Part shown: in pieces, positions 9,313 to 17,120 of the stretch
Position numbering within the stretch: the first letter of the stretch is position 1
How the letters are laid out: every line of letters begins with the position of its first letter
Assembly: GCF_027474405.1 (NCBI RefSeq)
Contig: NZ_CP114871.1
Span: 62,001 to 126,000 of the forward strand
From: Caulobacter sp. NIBR2454
Lineage (GTDB): Bacteria > Pseudomonadota > Alphaproteobacteria > Caulobacterales > Caulobacteraceae
Direction: 5' to 3'
DNA: 64,000 nucleotides
Translations under genes and position numbers: made by a program
The notes under the pieces: generated by a model
Databases searched by the model: none
Seen by the model: only the letters and a program-made list of their open reading frames with translations
Told to the model about the DNA's origin: nothing

Positions 9313-10578
9313 ATGGCTGACCGATACGATGCGGATGTGATCATCGCCGGCGCGGGCATGGCCGGCGCCACCCTCGCCCTGGCGCTCGCCAGCGGCGGGC
9401 TGAGCTCGATCCTGATCGATCCGCAGCCGTTCGAGGCCCAGCTGGCCCCCACCTTTGACGGCCGTTCCTCGGCCATCGCCTTCGCCTCGTTTCGTCAGTG
9501 GAAGACCATCGGCGTCGGCGAGGCGTTGGAGCCGCACGCCCAGCGCATCGAGCAGATCCTGGTCACCGACGGCCGGGCGCCCGGCGCGGGACGAGGCCCG
9601 GCGCACCTGTCCCATTCGGCCTATCTGCGTTTCGACGCCGCCGAAATCGCCGACCGCTGCGAGGGCGAGCCCCTAGGCTACATGCTGGAGAACCGCCAGA
9701 TCCGCGCGGCGCTGTCCGCCGCGGTCGTGGCCAATCCCCTGATCCAGGTGATCGCGCCCCAAAGCGTCACCGGTCTTTCGGTGGAAGGGGGCGGCGCGTC
9801 CGTCACCCTGGGCGACGGCAAGACCCTGCGCGCCGCCCTGGTGGTGGGCGCCGAAGGCCGCGGCTCTGTGATCCGCCGCGAAGCCGGGATCGGCGTTATC
9901 GGCTGGGGCTATGGCCAGTCGGGCGTCGTCGCCACGGTGAAGCTGGAGCGCGGCCACGAGGGCGTGGCCCACGAATATTTCCTGCCGGGCGGGCCTTTCG
10001 CCATCCTGCCTTTGACCGACGATCGCGCCAGTCTGGTCTGGACCGAAAAGACCGCGCGGGGCGATGCGCTCAAGGCGGCGGGTCCCGAGGCGCTGCACGC
10101 CTTCCTGCATCGCCGGTTCGGCGAATTTTTGGGCAAGGTCGAGGTGGTGGGGCCGACCTTCGTCTATCCGCTGTCGCTGTCCCTGGCCGAACGCCTGGCC
10201 GCGCCGCGTGTGGCCCTGCTGGGCGACGCCGCCCACGGCATCCACCCCATCGCCGGCCAGGGCCTGAACCTGGGTCTCAAGGACGCCGCCGCCCTGGCCG
10301 AGGTGCTGGTGGACGCGGTGCGGGCGGGCGAGGACCTGGGTTCTCTGGCGGTGCTGGACCGCTACTCGCGCTGGCGGCGCTTCGACAACGCCATGCTGGC
10401 GGCCTCGGCGGACGCCTTCGTGCGGCTGTTTTCCAATGACGACCCGCTGCTGCGCTTCGTGCGAGGCGCGGGCATGGCGGTGATCAACCGCATCGGCCCG
10501 GCCCGCCGGTTCTTCATGCAGGAAGCCGGCGGCGCGGTGGGCGATCTGCCGCGCCTGCTGCGGGGCGAGGCGCTTTAA
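9313..10578 (+). CDS. UbiH/UbiF/COQ6 family FAD monooxygenase
   Basis: A flavoprotein hydroxylase of 421 residues, expected to hydroxylate the ubiquinone ring. The FAD-binding GxGxxG is VIIAGAGMAGATLALAL at residues 10-26. The DG-like segment is LVVGAEGRGS, and the second FAD motif is LLGDAAHGIHPIAGQGLNLGLKD near residue 300. Length and order match UbiH/COQ6 proteins. Which ring position it attacks cannot be read from sequence. It is a lone gene, divergent from ftsK and ending 2 bp before the convergent Trm112-like gene. Confidence 0.9.
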   Translation: MADRYDADVIIAGAGMAGATLALALASGGLSSILIDPQPFEAQLAPTFDGRSSAIAFASFRQWKTIGVGEALEPHAQRIEQILVTDGRAPGAGRGPAHLSHSAYLRFDAAEIADRCEGEPLGYMLENRQIRAALSAAVVANPLIQVIAPQSVTGLSVEGGGASVTLGDGKTLRAALVVGAEGRGSVIRREAGIGVIGWGYGQSGVVATVKLERGHEGVAHEYFLPGGPFAILPLTDDRASLVWTEKTARGDALKAAGPEALHAFLHRRFGEFLGKVEVVGPTFVYPLSLSLAERLAAPRVALLGDAAHGIHPIAGQGLNLGLKDAAALAEVLVDAVRAGEDLGSLAVLDRYSRWRRFDNAMLAASADAFVRLFSNDDPLLRFVRGAGMAVINRIGPARRFFMQEAGGAVGDLPRLLRGEAL

Positions 10579-10580
10579 AC

Positions 10581-10781
10581 CTAGTCCTCGAGAATGCGGG
10601 CTTCCTCGGCCAGCATGATCGGCACACCGTCGCGGATCGGATAGGCCAGCTTGGCCTGGCGGCTGACCAGTTCGGCCGCCTTGCGGTCGTAGTCCAGGGG
10701 ACCTCGGCTCACGGGGCAGACCAGAATCTCCAGAAGGCGCGGGTCGATTTCGGCGGCGGGGGTGTCGAAGGGATCGCTCAT
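10581..10781 (-). CDS. Trm112 family protein
   Basis: A 66-residue protein of the Trm112/YcaR family, whose members act as small partners or activators of methyltransferases in eukaryotes and archaea and are of unclear role in bacteria. The family core [17 protein letters not shown], the [13 protein letters not shown] strand and the acidic tail are intact. Only one Cys of the usual zinc-type pair is visible (VCPVS), as in many bacterial members. It is the last gene of a leftward run, 9 nt after the LON-domain gene. Confidence 0.92.
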   Translation of the reverse strand: MSDPFDTPAAEIDPRLLEILVCPVSRGPLDYDRKAAELVSRQAKLAYPIRDGVPIMLAEEARILED

Positions 10782-10790
10782 GGGCGCCTT

Positions 10791-11456
10791 TTACTGAATG
10801 GCGGACGGTTCGTCATCCGGACCGGCGGCGGCGTCGATCTCCAGCATGGCGATCAGGGCCGTGCGGCGATCCTCGGCCGTGCGGGCCTCCAGCAGCAGCT
10901 GCTTTTCCTGCACATCGAAGGGCAGGGCCATGGACAGGCTGTTGACCAGGGCGTCGCAGGGCGCGCCCTCGGCGCTTTCCCAGTCGATGTCCAGGCCGCG
11001 ACGCTCCAGATAGTGCTTAAGGGCGGTCAGGAACGGGCCGCGATCCAGGGCCAGATCCGCCTCAATGCTGGTCAGGTCGTGTTCGAACGGCGCGAACCGT
11101 GCTCGCACCTGGCGATAGGGGGTGCGCGCCGGGAGCTCCTCGCCCGCCTCGAAGCGGCAGATGCCGGTCAGGGTGATCAGATAGCGCCCGTCGGTGGTTT
11201 CGGCGAAGCTGGTCACCTTGCCCGCGCAGCCCACGGCGGCCAGCTTGGGCCGTTCGGGATCGTCGTCGGCCCCGTGCCGGGTCTGGATCATGCCGATGAT
11301 CCGCTCCCCGCCCATGGCGTCGTCCAGCATGTTCAGGTAGCGCGGCTCGAAGATGTTGAGCGGCAATTGTCCGCCCGGCAGCAGCAGGGCCCCATCCAGC
11401 GGAAACACCGGGATCACCTGGGGCAGGTCCGACGCCTTCCGATAGCCAGTGGCCAT
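10791..11456 (-). CDS. LON substrate-binding-domain protein
   Basis: A 221-residue stand-alone LON N-terminal (PUA-like) domain with no ATPase or protease part. Seen are VIPVFPLDGALLLPGGQLPLNIFEPRYLNML near the start, ERIIGMIQ, and VGCAGKVTSFAETTDGRYLITLTGICRF, the standard core of the family. The role in bacteria is unclear; substrate recognition or chaperone association is suggested by the domain. It lies between a thioredoxin-TPR gene and a Trm112 gene with 9-nt gaps on both sides, a common alphaproteobacterial arrangement that suggests a proteostasis theme. Confidence 0.92.
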   Translation of the reverse strand: MATGYRKASDLPQVIPVFPLDGALLLPGGQLPLNIFEPRYLNMLDDAMGGERIIGMIQTRHGADDDPERPKLAAVGCAGKVTSFAETTDGRYLITLTGICRFEAGEELPARTPYRQVRARFAPFEHDLTSIEADLALDRGPFLTALKHYLERRGLDIDWESAEGAPCDALVNSLSMALPFDVQEKQLLLEARTAEDRRTALIAMLEIDAAAGPDDEPSAIQ

Positions 11457-11465
11457 GCGAGCTCC

Positions 11466-12377
11466 TTAGGAGAAGAGGATCGAGGACAGGCGGCGGCGGC
11501 CGTGCTTGGCCACCTCCGAGGTCGGACCCGCCGCCTCGAACACCGTCAGCAGCTGTTTGCGCGCCGCTTCGTCGTTCCAGGCGCGGTCACGCTCGATGAT
11601 GGTCAGCAGTTGATCGGCCGCCGCATCCAGCCGGCCGTGACCGGCCAGGGCCTTGGCCAGCTCAAAGCGGGCTTCGTGGTCATCGGCGTCGGCCTTCAGC
11701 CGCTTTTCAAAGGCGCTGGTCTCGGACGGCGCGTCCTCGGCCAGGGACAGGGCGGCGCGAACGCTTTCCAGATCGGCGTCCTTGGCGCCGGCCGGAGCCA
11801 TATCCGCGATCTCGCGCGCACGCTCCATGTCTCCCCCCGCCAGGTAGCAGCGCGCCAGGCCGCCCAGGGCCTTTATGTTCTCCGGGTCCAGGGACAGGGC
11901 TTCGGCGTAGGCCTGGGCCGCGCCGCCGATGTCGTTCAGGTCCATGGACTCCTTGGCTAGCGCCAGGATGGCGTCCACGTCCGAGGGGGCGGGCGGTCCC
12001 GCCAGCTTGTCGATGAAGGCCTTGATCTGACTGTCGGGCACGGCGCCCATGAAGCCGTCCACCGGCTGGCCGTCGACGAAGGCGTAGACCGTGGGGATGG
12101 ACTGCACCCGCAGCTGGCCCGCGAAGGCCGGGTTCTTGTCCACGTCGATCTTGACCAGCTTCACCGCGCCGGCGGCGGCGGTGACGGCCTTTTCCAGCGC
12201 CGGGGTCAGCTGGCGGCAGGGGCCGCACCAGGTGGCCCAGAAATCCACGATCACCGGCTGGACCTTGGACGCCTCGATGACGTCGGCCATGAAGGAGGCG
12301 TCGCCGCCCTCCTTGATCAGGTCGCCGGCGGGCGCGCTCTTCTTGTCGGGCGCGAGGCCCTCGCCGATCAGGCTCAT
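11466..12377 (-). CDS. Thioredoxin-TPR protein (CnoX/YbbN-like)
   Basis: A 303-residue cytoplasmic protein with an N-terminal thioredoxin domain (about 25-135) and C-terminal TPR-like helices (about 140-300). The redox motif WCGPC (C51 and C54) is complete, unlike E. coli CnoX, which carries SQHC, so disulfide activity is plausible here. The TPR part includes LNDIGGAAQAYAEALSLDPENIKALGGL. CnoX proteins are described as chaperone-linked redox proteins (chaperedoxins). It lies 52 nt behind the proX-like gene and 9 nt ahead of the LON-domain gene. Confidence 0.9.
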   Translation of the reverse strand: MSLIGEGLAPDKKSAPAGDLIKEGGDASFMADVIEASKVQPVIVDFWATWCGPCRQLTPALEKAVTAAAGAVKLVKIDVDKNPAFAGQLRVQSIPTVYAFVDGQPVDGFMGAVPDSQIKAFIDKLAGPPAPSDVDAILALAKESMDLNDIGGAAQAYAEALSLDPENIKALGGLARCYLAGGDMERAREIADMAPAGAKDADLESVRAALSLAEDAPSETSAFEKRLKADADDHEARFELAKALAGHGRLDAAADQLLTIIERDRAWNDEAARKQLLTVFEAAGPTSEVAKHGRRRLSSILFS

Positions 12378-12429
12378 GGTCGGTACTCCAGTTCGATGGG
12401 CCTTAAGATGGTCGCAAGCGTCGCCGGCT

Positions 12430-12948
12430 TCAACGCGCCGACAGCGTCATGGCTTCGAAATCGACGATCAGGGGCTCGATTTCCAGGGCCGCGAGGAAGC
12501 GCCGGAACCCCGTCTGCGATACCGCGGTGGTGGCGTCGTTGCTCAGAGGATGGAAATTGACCGGGTCGGCCGCGGCCAGGGCGGCGTCCAGAACAAAGCG
12601 CACCTTGCGCGCGCGGTCGTTGATGAGGCCGAACGCGGTGACCGAGCCCGGCGTCACGCCAAGGGTCTCGACCATCAGCGCCTCCGGCCCGAACGACAGC
12701 CGGCCCGAGCCGATCACCGGGGGCAGGGCCTTCAGGTCGATCCGCGTCTCGCCCAGGGCCGAGATCAGCCAAAGCTGCCCGCGATGGTCCTTGAGGAACA
12801 GGTTCTTGGTATGGCCGCCGGGCAAGTGGGCCTTTATGGCCTGGCCCTCCTCCACCCGGAAGACGGGCGGATGCTCATGGGTCAGGTGATCCACGCCATG
12901 GCGGTCGAAGAAGGCGAACAGGTCGGATCGGTCAGCGGGGCCGGTCAT
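12430..12948 (-). CDS. Prolyl-tRNA deacylase (YbaK/ProX family)
   Basis: A free-standing editing domain of 172 residues that removes alanine mischarged on tRNA-Pro. Signatures of the ProXp-ala/YbaK fold are [13 protein letters not shown], the conserved Lys in [14 protein letters not shown], and [18 protein letters not shown]. The C-terminal [21 protein letters not shown] is also typical of the prolyl-tRNA deacylase group. It heads the leftward run proX-trx-LON-Trm112. It is divergent from the DUF6065 gene across a 61-bp gap. Confidence 0.9.
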   Translation of the reverse strand: MTGPADRSDLFAFFDRHGVDHLTHEHPPVFRVEEGQAIKAHLPGGHTKNLFLKDHRGQLWLISALGETRIDLKALPPVIGSGRLSFGPEALMVETLGVTPGSVTAFGLINDRARKVRFVLDAALAAADPVNFHPLSNDATTAVSQTGFRRFLAALEIEPLIVDFEAMTLSAR

Positions 12949-13009
12949 GCCGCCTCCCTAGCGCAAGCCGTGGCCGAAGGTTAGAGGTGTCGCGGTTCCC
13001 TCAGCGAGG

Positions 13010-13759
13010 ATGCTCATGCAGCTCGAGTGCTACCCCACCTGCAACCGCCCGCCGGACATCGTGCCGGGGCGCCCGCAACGCGGGTGGATGGAGACCTTCG
13101 CCGACCGGCACCCCTATCGCTGCCTGCCCCTAACCATGGCCAACACATCGGGCTGGGAAATCCTCTGTCCCGTGAGCTTCACGGCCAGCTGGACCGGCGG
13201 CAAGCACCAGGACGACATCCGCGTCACCCCGGATCATCCGTTTCCGGACTTCACCGATTTCGTGAAATCCCACTTCAGCCATGGGGTCCTGACCTTCCAC
13301 CCCGGCTACCTGTTCCGCAGCCCTCCGGGCTGGTCGATGCTGGCCAGCGGGGCGCCCAACCACGTCAAGGACGGCATCCAGGCCCTCAGCGGCCTGGTGG
13401 AGACCGACTGGCTGCCGTTCCCCTTCACGATGAACTGGATCTTCACCCGCCCCGGCGAGGTGCGCTTCGAAAAGGGCGAGCCGTTCTGCTTCATCACCCT
13501 GGTTCAGGACAAGCCCCTGGCCCAGGTGCAGCCGGTGACCCGCTCCCTGGCTCGCAATGAAGAACTGCGCGACCAGTACGACGCCTGGAGCCGCCAGCGG
13601 GGCGAGTTCAACGCCCGCATCTTCCGCCGCGAACCCGAGGCGGTGAAGGAGGCCTGGCAGCGCTACTACTTCAAGGGCGAGCTGCCCGAGGAGCTGGGTC
13701 CGGGGCCGGCCGACCACGTCAACAAGCGCCGTCTGAAGTCGCCGAAACTGGGGGCGTGA
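13010..13759 (+). CDS. DUF6065 family protein
   Basis: A 249-residue cytoplasmic protein with no signal peptide or membrane segment. It matches my memory of the DUF6065 family, with its opening ECYPTCNRPPDIVPG and the Trp/Phe/Pro-rich core (FTASWTGGKHQDDI, HFSHGVLTFHPGYLFRSPPGW, FPFTMNWIFTRPGEV). Homologs known to me are uncharacterised, some in natural-product or polysaccharide contexts, so no function is assigned. The start is either 13010 or the second Met codon at 13016. It is monocistronic, followed by the tRNA-Gly gene. Confidence 0.75.
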   Translation: MLMQLECYPTCNRPPDIVPGRPQRGWMETFADRHPYRCLPLTMANTSGWEILCPVSFTASWTGGKHQDDIRVTPDHPFPDFTDFVKSHFSHGVLTFHPGYLFRSPPGWSMLASGAPNHVKDGIQALSGLVETDWLPFPFTMNWIFTRPGEVRFEKGEPFCFITLVQDKPLAQVQPVTRSLARNEELRDQYDAWSRQRGEFNARIFRREPEAVKEAWQRYYFKGELPEELGPGPADHVNKRRLKSPKLGA

Positions 13760-13777
13760 TTTTATTGGCCGAGCCGC

Positions 13778-13806
13778 TTGCAAAGGCCAAAAGCCTCTGC
13801 CATAAG
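13778..13806 (+). promoter_or_regulatory. Promoter for tRNA-Gly
   Basis: TTGCAA (13778-13783) and CATAAG (13801-13806) are separated by exactly 17 bp and end 42 bp before the tRNA. Assigned by sequence match and position only. Confidence 0.45.
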
Positions 13807-13848
13807 CCGGCCTCTCGATTTTGGGGACGCGGTTCGCCGCCCCCCGAT

Positions 13849-13923
13849 GCGGGCGTAGCTCAGTGGTAGAGCACAACCTTGCCAAGGTTGGGGTCGAGAG
13901 TTCGAATCTCTTCGCCCGCTCCA
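13849..13923 (+). tRNA. tRNA-Gly (anticodon GCC)
   Basis: A complete cloverleaf is visible. The acceptor arm GCGGGCG pairs with CGCCCGC (13913-13919). The D-arm contains AGCTCAGTGGTAGAGC. The anticodon stem-loop AACCTTGCCAAGGTT carries GCC, and the T-arm is GAGAGTTCGAATCTC. The discriminator T is followed by an encoded CCA (13921-13923). Confidence 0.98.
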
Positions 13924-13952
13924 GTCTTCAGACTGGAATATCGAGTTGAACA

Positions 13953-13977
13953 GGGCCCGCCTCGGCGGGCCCTTTTT
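13953..13977 (+). terminator. Rho-independent terminator after tRNA-Gly
   Basis: A perfect 9-bp stem GGGCCCGCC (13953-13961) / GGCGGGCCC (13964-13972) with a 2-nt loop is followed by TTTTT. It lies 30 nt after the tRNA CCA and separates it from the acidic-protein gene. Confidence 0.93.
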
Positions 13978-14056
13978 CATTTCCCAATTCATCTTGCATG
14001 GCAGCCGGAACATCGCCGCGCGGCCGCCCGTTCTCCTGCCAGCACAGGAGATGGTC

Positions 14057-14503
14057 ATGACCGACACCAACGGCGACTGGGAACAGGATCAGGCGGAGAC
14101 CTTCGACGAGGACAACATGTCTCTCGACGAGGAGGGCGGACCGAACGCCGAGCTTCGAACCTTCGAGGAAATGCCGGACGTCGAGGACCTGACCCAGGCC
14201 GCCGGCGACGCGGACGATGATGACGCGCTGATCGCCGAGGATCTCGACGACGAGGAGATCATCGAGCTGGAAGCCGACGCCGACAACGGCGAATTCGACG
14301 ACGCGGCGCTGGAGGACGACCAGAACCTGGCCGTGCGCTCGACCATGGGACTGTCCCGTCCCGGTCATGACGAGGTCGAGCTGGCCGCCGGCGGCGACAT
14401 GTCCCAGGTAGGGAACAGCCCGGCTTCGCGGTTTGAATCTTCTCGTCTGTCGGACGAAGACCTGGAAGATCTGGGCTATGCGAAAGACGGCAAGGCTACA
14501 TAG
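14057..14503 (+). CDS. Highly acidic hypothetical protein
   Basis: I do not recognise a characterised family. The 148-residue product has 49 Asp/Glu and only about 7 Lys/Arg, no signal peptide, no membrane segment and no cysteine. Most of it is low-complexity acidic (for example DADDDDALIAEDLDDEEIIELEADAD), likely disordered. The C-terminal end RLSDEDLEDLGYAK looks like a short ordered motif. The start at 14057 is chosen because AGGAG ends 6 nt upstream; an ATG at 14051 abuts that site. Third-position GC bias and the ribosome-binding site support real coding. Roles such as nucleic-acid mimicry or protein buffering are only guesses. Confidence 0.7.
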   Translation: MTDTNGDWEQDQAETFDEDNMSLDEEGGPNAELRTFEEMPDVEDLTQAAGDADDDDALIAEDLDDEEIIELEADADNGEFDDAALEDDQNLAVRSTMGLSRPGHDEVELAAGGDMSQVGNSPASRFESSRLSDEDLEDLGYAKDGKAT

Positions 14504-14622
14504 TTAAAGCGCCGGAAACCTTTGTGTAGCTTGGCTTTGCGAAAATAAAGCTGACCGCTGAAACTATTTCTTTGCCAACGCGCCAGTAGGTTCCCCTGAT
14601 CTTCTTTGATTAAGGGCGCCGC

Positions 14623-17022
14623 GTGCTCAAAGTTCTGACGTGCCTGACCGTTGAACATGACTTCAGGCTCGTCGTGGTCGCCGCGGTCGTGTGTTTTTCG
14701 GCGTGCCTGACGGCTTTCCGGCTGTTCTCGCGCATCCGCGGCTCGCAGGGCATGGTCCGCGGGGCGTGGGTGCTGCTGACCGGTCTGGTGGCCGGTTCCG
14801 GCGTCTGGGCGACCCACTTCATCGCCATGCTGGCCTACAAGCCCGGCCTGCCGACCGGCTATGAGCCGCTGGGCACCTTGGCGTCCCTGATGATCGCGGT
14901 CGTTTTCATCGGCGGCGGCTTCGCCGTGGGCGCCGCCCGCCGCGACACTGACAACCAGATCGCCGGCGGCGTGCTGATCGGCCTCGGCGTGGCGGCCATG
15001 CATTATGAGGGCATGTCGGCTTTCGTCACCCAGGGCCAGATCGTCTGGGAACAGGCGATCGTCGGCGCCTCGGTCCTGTTCGGGGTCGCCGGCTCGGTTT
15101 CCGCACTGATGGTGGCGGGCCGCGCCCGGACCCTGTCGAGTCAACTTATGGCCGGCAGCCTGTTCGCCACCGGCGTCTGCGCCCTGCACTTCACCGGCAT
15201 GGGCGCCATCACCATTATTCCGGACCCGAGCATCGTGGTTCCGGCCCAGCTGCTGTCTGGCGGCGTCCTGACCTTCGCCGTGACCGGCATCACCGCCATG
15301 ATCATCATGGGCGGTCTGGGCGCGGTGGTCATCGAATCCCAGACCAGCCGCTCAGCCCTCGAGCGCATCCGCCGCCTGGCCAACGCCGCCTATGAGGGCA
15401 TCGTGGTGGTCGAGGAAGGCCGTCTGAACGACGCCAACGCCGCCTTCTGCGATCTGGTCGGCGCCCCGCTCGACGCGCTCGTCGGCGCCCGCCTGGAAGG
15501 CGAGCTGCTGATCTTCGACCCGGCCGCCCCCCGGGGCGGCGAGCGTCGCCGCGAGGCGGTCCTGCGCCCGCGCGACGGCATGAGCGAGATTCCGGTCGAG
15601 GTCTTCGCCCGCGTGCTGGAAGACGGTCGTCGCACCGAAACCTCCGGCCTCACCGTCCTGGCGATCCGCGACCTGCGCGAGCGCCGGTCGGCCGAGGAAA
15701 AGATCCGTTACCTGGCCGAACATGACGGCCTGACAGGCCTGCCCAACCGCAACTCGCTGCAGGCCCGCCTGACCGCGGCGCTGGACCGGGTCGAGGCGTC
15801 TGGCGAGGGCTTGGCCCTGCTGTGCCTGGATCTCGACAACTTCAAGGAAGCCAACGACCTGCACGGCCACCCGGCGGGCGACGCCCTGCTGGTCGAGGCC
15901 GCGCAACGTCTGTCCAGCGTGCTTCCCGCGCCGTCCTTCGCCGCCCGGCTGGGCGGGGACGAGTTCGTCATCGTCCAGATCGGTGGCGGCGATCAGCCGG
16001 CCGCGGCGGCCGAGCTGGCCGCCCACGTACTGGAATCCATGCGCCGGCCGTTCCATTATGAGGGCCACGAGCTTTCCCTCAGCGTCAGCATCGGGGTCAG
16101 CCTGTGCCCGGACGACGGCCGCACCGCCGCCGCCCTGCTGACCAACGCCGACATGGCGCTTTACCGCGCCAAGGAAAGCGGCCGCGACCGCTATCGCTTC
16201 TTCAAGCGCGAGATGGACGAGACCATCCGCGAGCGCCGCAATCTGGCGCGCGAACTGAAGGCCGCCATCCAGGCCGAAGAGCTGATGGTCTATTACCAGC
16301 CTCAGGCTCGCGCCTCCGACGGCGAGATCTGCGGTTTTGAGGCTCTGGTGCGCTGGAACCACCCGGTGCGCGGCATGATCCCGCCGGTGGAGTTCATCCC
16401 CATCGCCGAGGAGAGCGGCCTGATCGAGGCGCTGGGCGCCTTCGTGCTGAACCAAGCCTGCGCCGACGCGATGGCTTGGGAGCGTCCCCTGAACGTGGCC
16501 GTGAACCTGTCGCCGCTGCAGCTGAACCAGCCCGGCCTGTCGGCCATGGTCCACAGCGTCCTGGTCAACAGCGGCCTGTCGCCCCAGCGCCTGGAGCTTG
16601 AAGTGACCGAAAGCGCCCTGTTCAAGGACTATCAGCGCGCCCTGGACAACCTGCGCCAGTTGAAGGCCCTGGGCGTGCGCATCGCCATGGACGATTTCGG
16701 CACCGGCTATTCGTCCCTATCGACTTTGCAGTCCTTCCCCTTCGACAAGCTCAAGATCGACAAGAGCTTCGTCGAGAGCATCCACCGCCACGACCGCGCC
16801 ACCGCCATCGTGAAGGCCGTTCTCAGCCTGGGCCGCAGCCTGGACATCCCGGTTGTGGCCGAAGGGGTGGAGACCGGCGAACAGCTGGCCTTCCTGCGCG
16901 GCGAAAACTGCGCCGAGGTGCAGGGCTACGCCATCGGCCGCCCCGCGCCCGTGGACACCCTGACCAACTGGACCAACCTGGTCGCGCCAAAGCCTTCGCG
17001 CCGCCGCTCCACGGCCGCCTGA
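14623..17022 (+). CDS. MHYT-PAS-GGDEF-EAL cyclic-di-GMP protein
   Basis: A 799-residue inner-membrane protein. The N-terminal MHYT sensor (about residues 10-215) has seven hydrophobic segments and the repeated motif WATHFIAML, MHYEGMSAF and LHFTGMGAI, thought to bind a metal. A PAS-like region follows (about 250-350). The GGDEF domain has an intact GGDEF at 444-448, and the EAL domain has EAL at 573-575 with NLSP, EVTES, DDFGTGYSS, KIDKSF, AEGVET and EVQGY all present. Both cyclase and phosphodiesterase activities are therefore possible. The start is a GTG. It is probably monocistronic. Confidence 0.93.
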   Translation: MLKVLTCLTVEHDFRLVVVAAVVCFSACLTAFRLFSRIRGSQGMVRGAWVLLTGLVAGSGVWATHFIAMLAYKPGLPTGYEPLGTLASLMIAVVFIGGGFAVGAARRDTDNQIAGGVLIGLGVAAMHYEGMSAFVTQGQIVWEQAIVGASVLFGVAGSVSALMVAGRARTLSSQLMAGSLFATGVCALHFTGMGAITIIPDPSIVVPAQLLSGGVLTFAVTGITAMIIMGGLGAVVIESQTSRSALERIRRLANAAYEGIVVVEEGRLNDANAAFCDLVGAPLDALVGARLEGELLIFDPAAPRGGERRREAVLRPRDGMSEIPVEVFARVLEDGRRTETSGLTVLAIRDLRERRSAEEKIRYLAEHDGLTGLPNRNSLQARLTAALDRVEASGEGLALLCLDLDNFKEANDLHGHPAGDALLVEAAQRLSSVLPAPSFAARLGGDEFVIVQIGGGDQPAAAAELAAHVLESMRRPFHYEGHELSLSVSIGVSLCPDDGRTAAALLTNADMALYRAKESGRDRYRFFKREMDETIRERRNLARELKAAIQAEELMVYYQPQARASDGEICGFEALVRWNHPVRGMIPPVEFIPIAEESGLIEALGAFVLNQACADAMAWERPLNVAVNLSPLQLNQPGLSAMVHSVLVNSGLSPQRLELEVTESALFKDYQRALDNLRQLKALGVRIAMDDFGTGYSSLSTLQSFPFDKLKIDKSFVESIHRHDRATAIVKAVLSLGRSLDIPVVAEGVETGEQLAFLRGENCAEVQGYAIGRPAPVDTLTNWTNLVAPKPSRRRSTAA

Positions 17023-17120
17023 CCAGCGTTTCCCGGCGCGCGGCCATCCGCCGCTTCCGCGTGCAGCCCATCTTGGGTTACAACACTGACGGGACAGGGG
17101 TGGCCCGCGTGGAGTGAGCT

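Noticed and set aside
13921..13936. Hairpin CCAGTC-TTCA-GACTGG at the tRNA 3' end
   Set aside because: It may influence 3' processing, but tRNA trailers commonly pair. Not enough to call an attachment site; no integrase is near.
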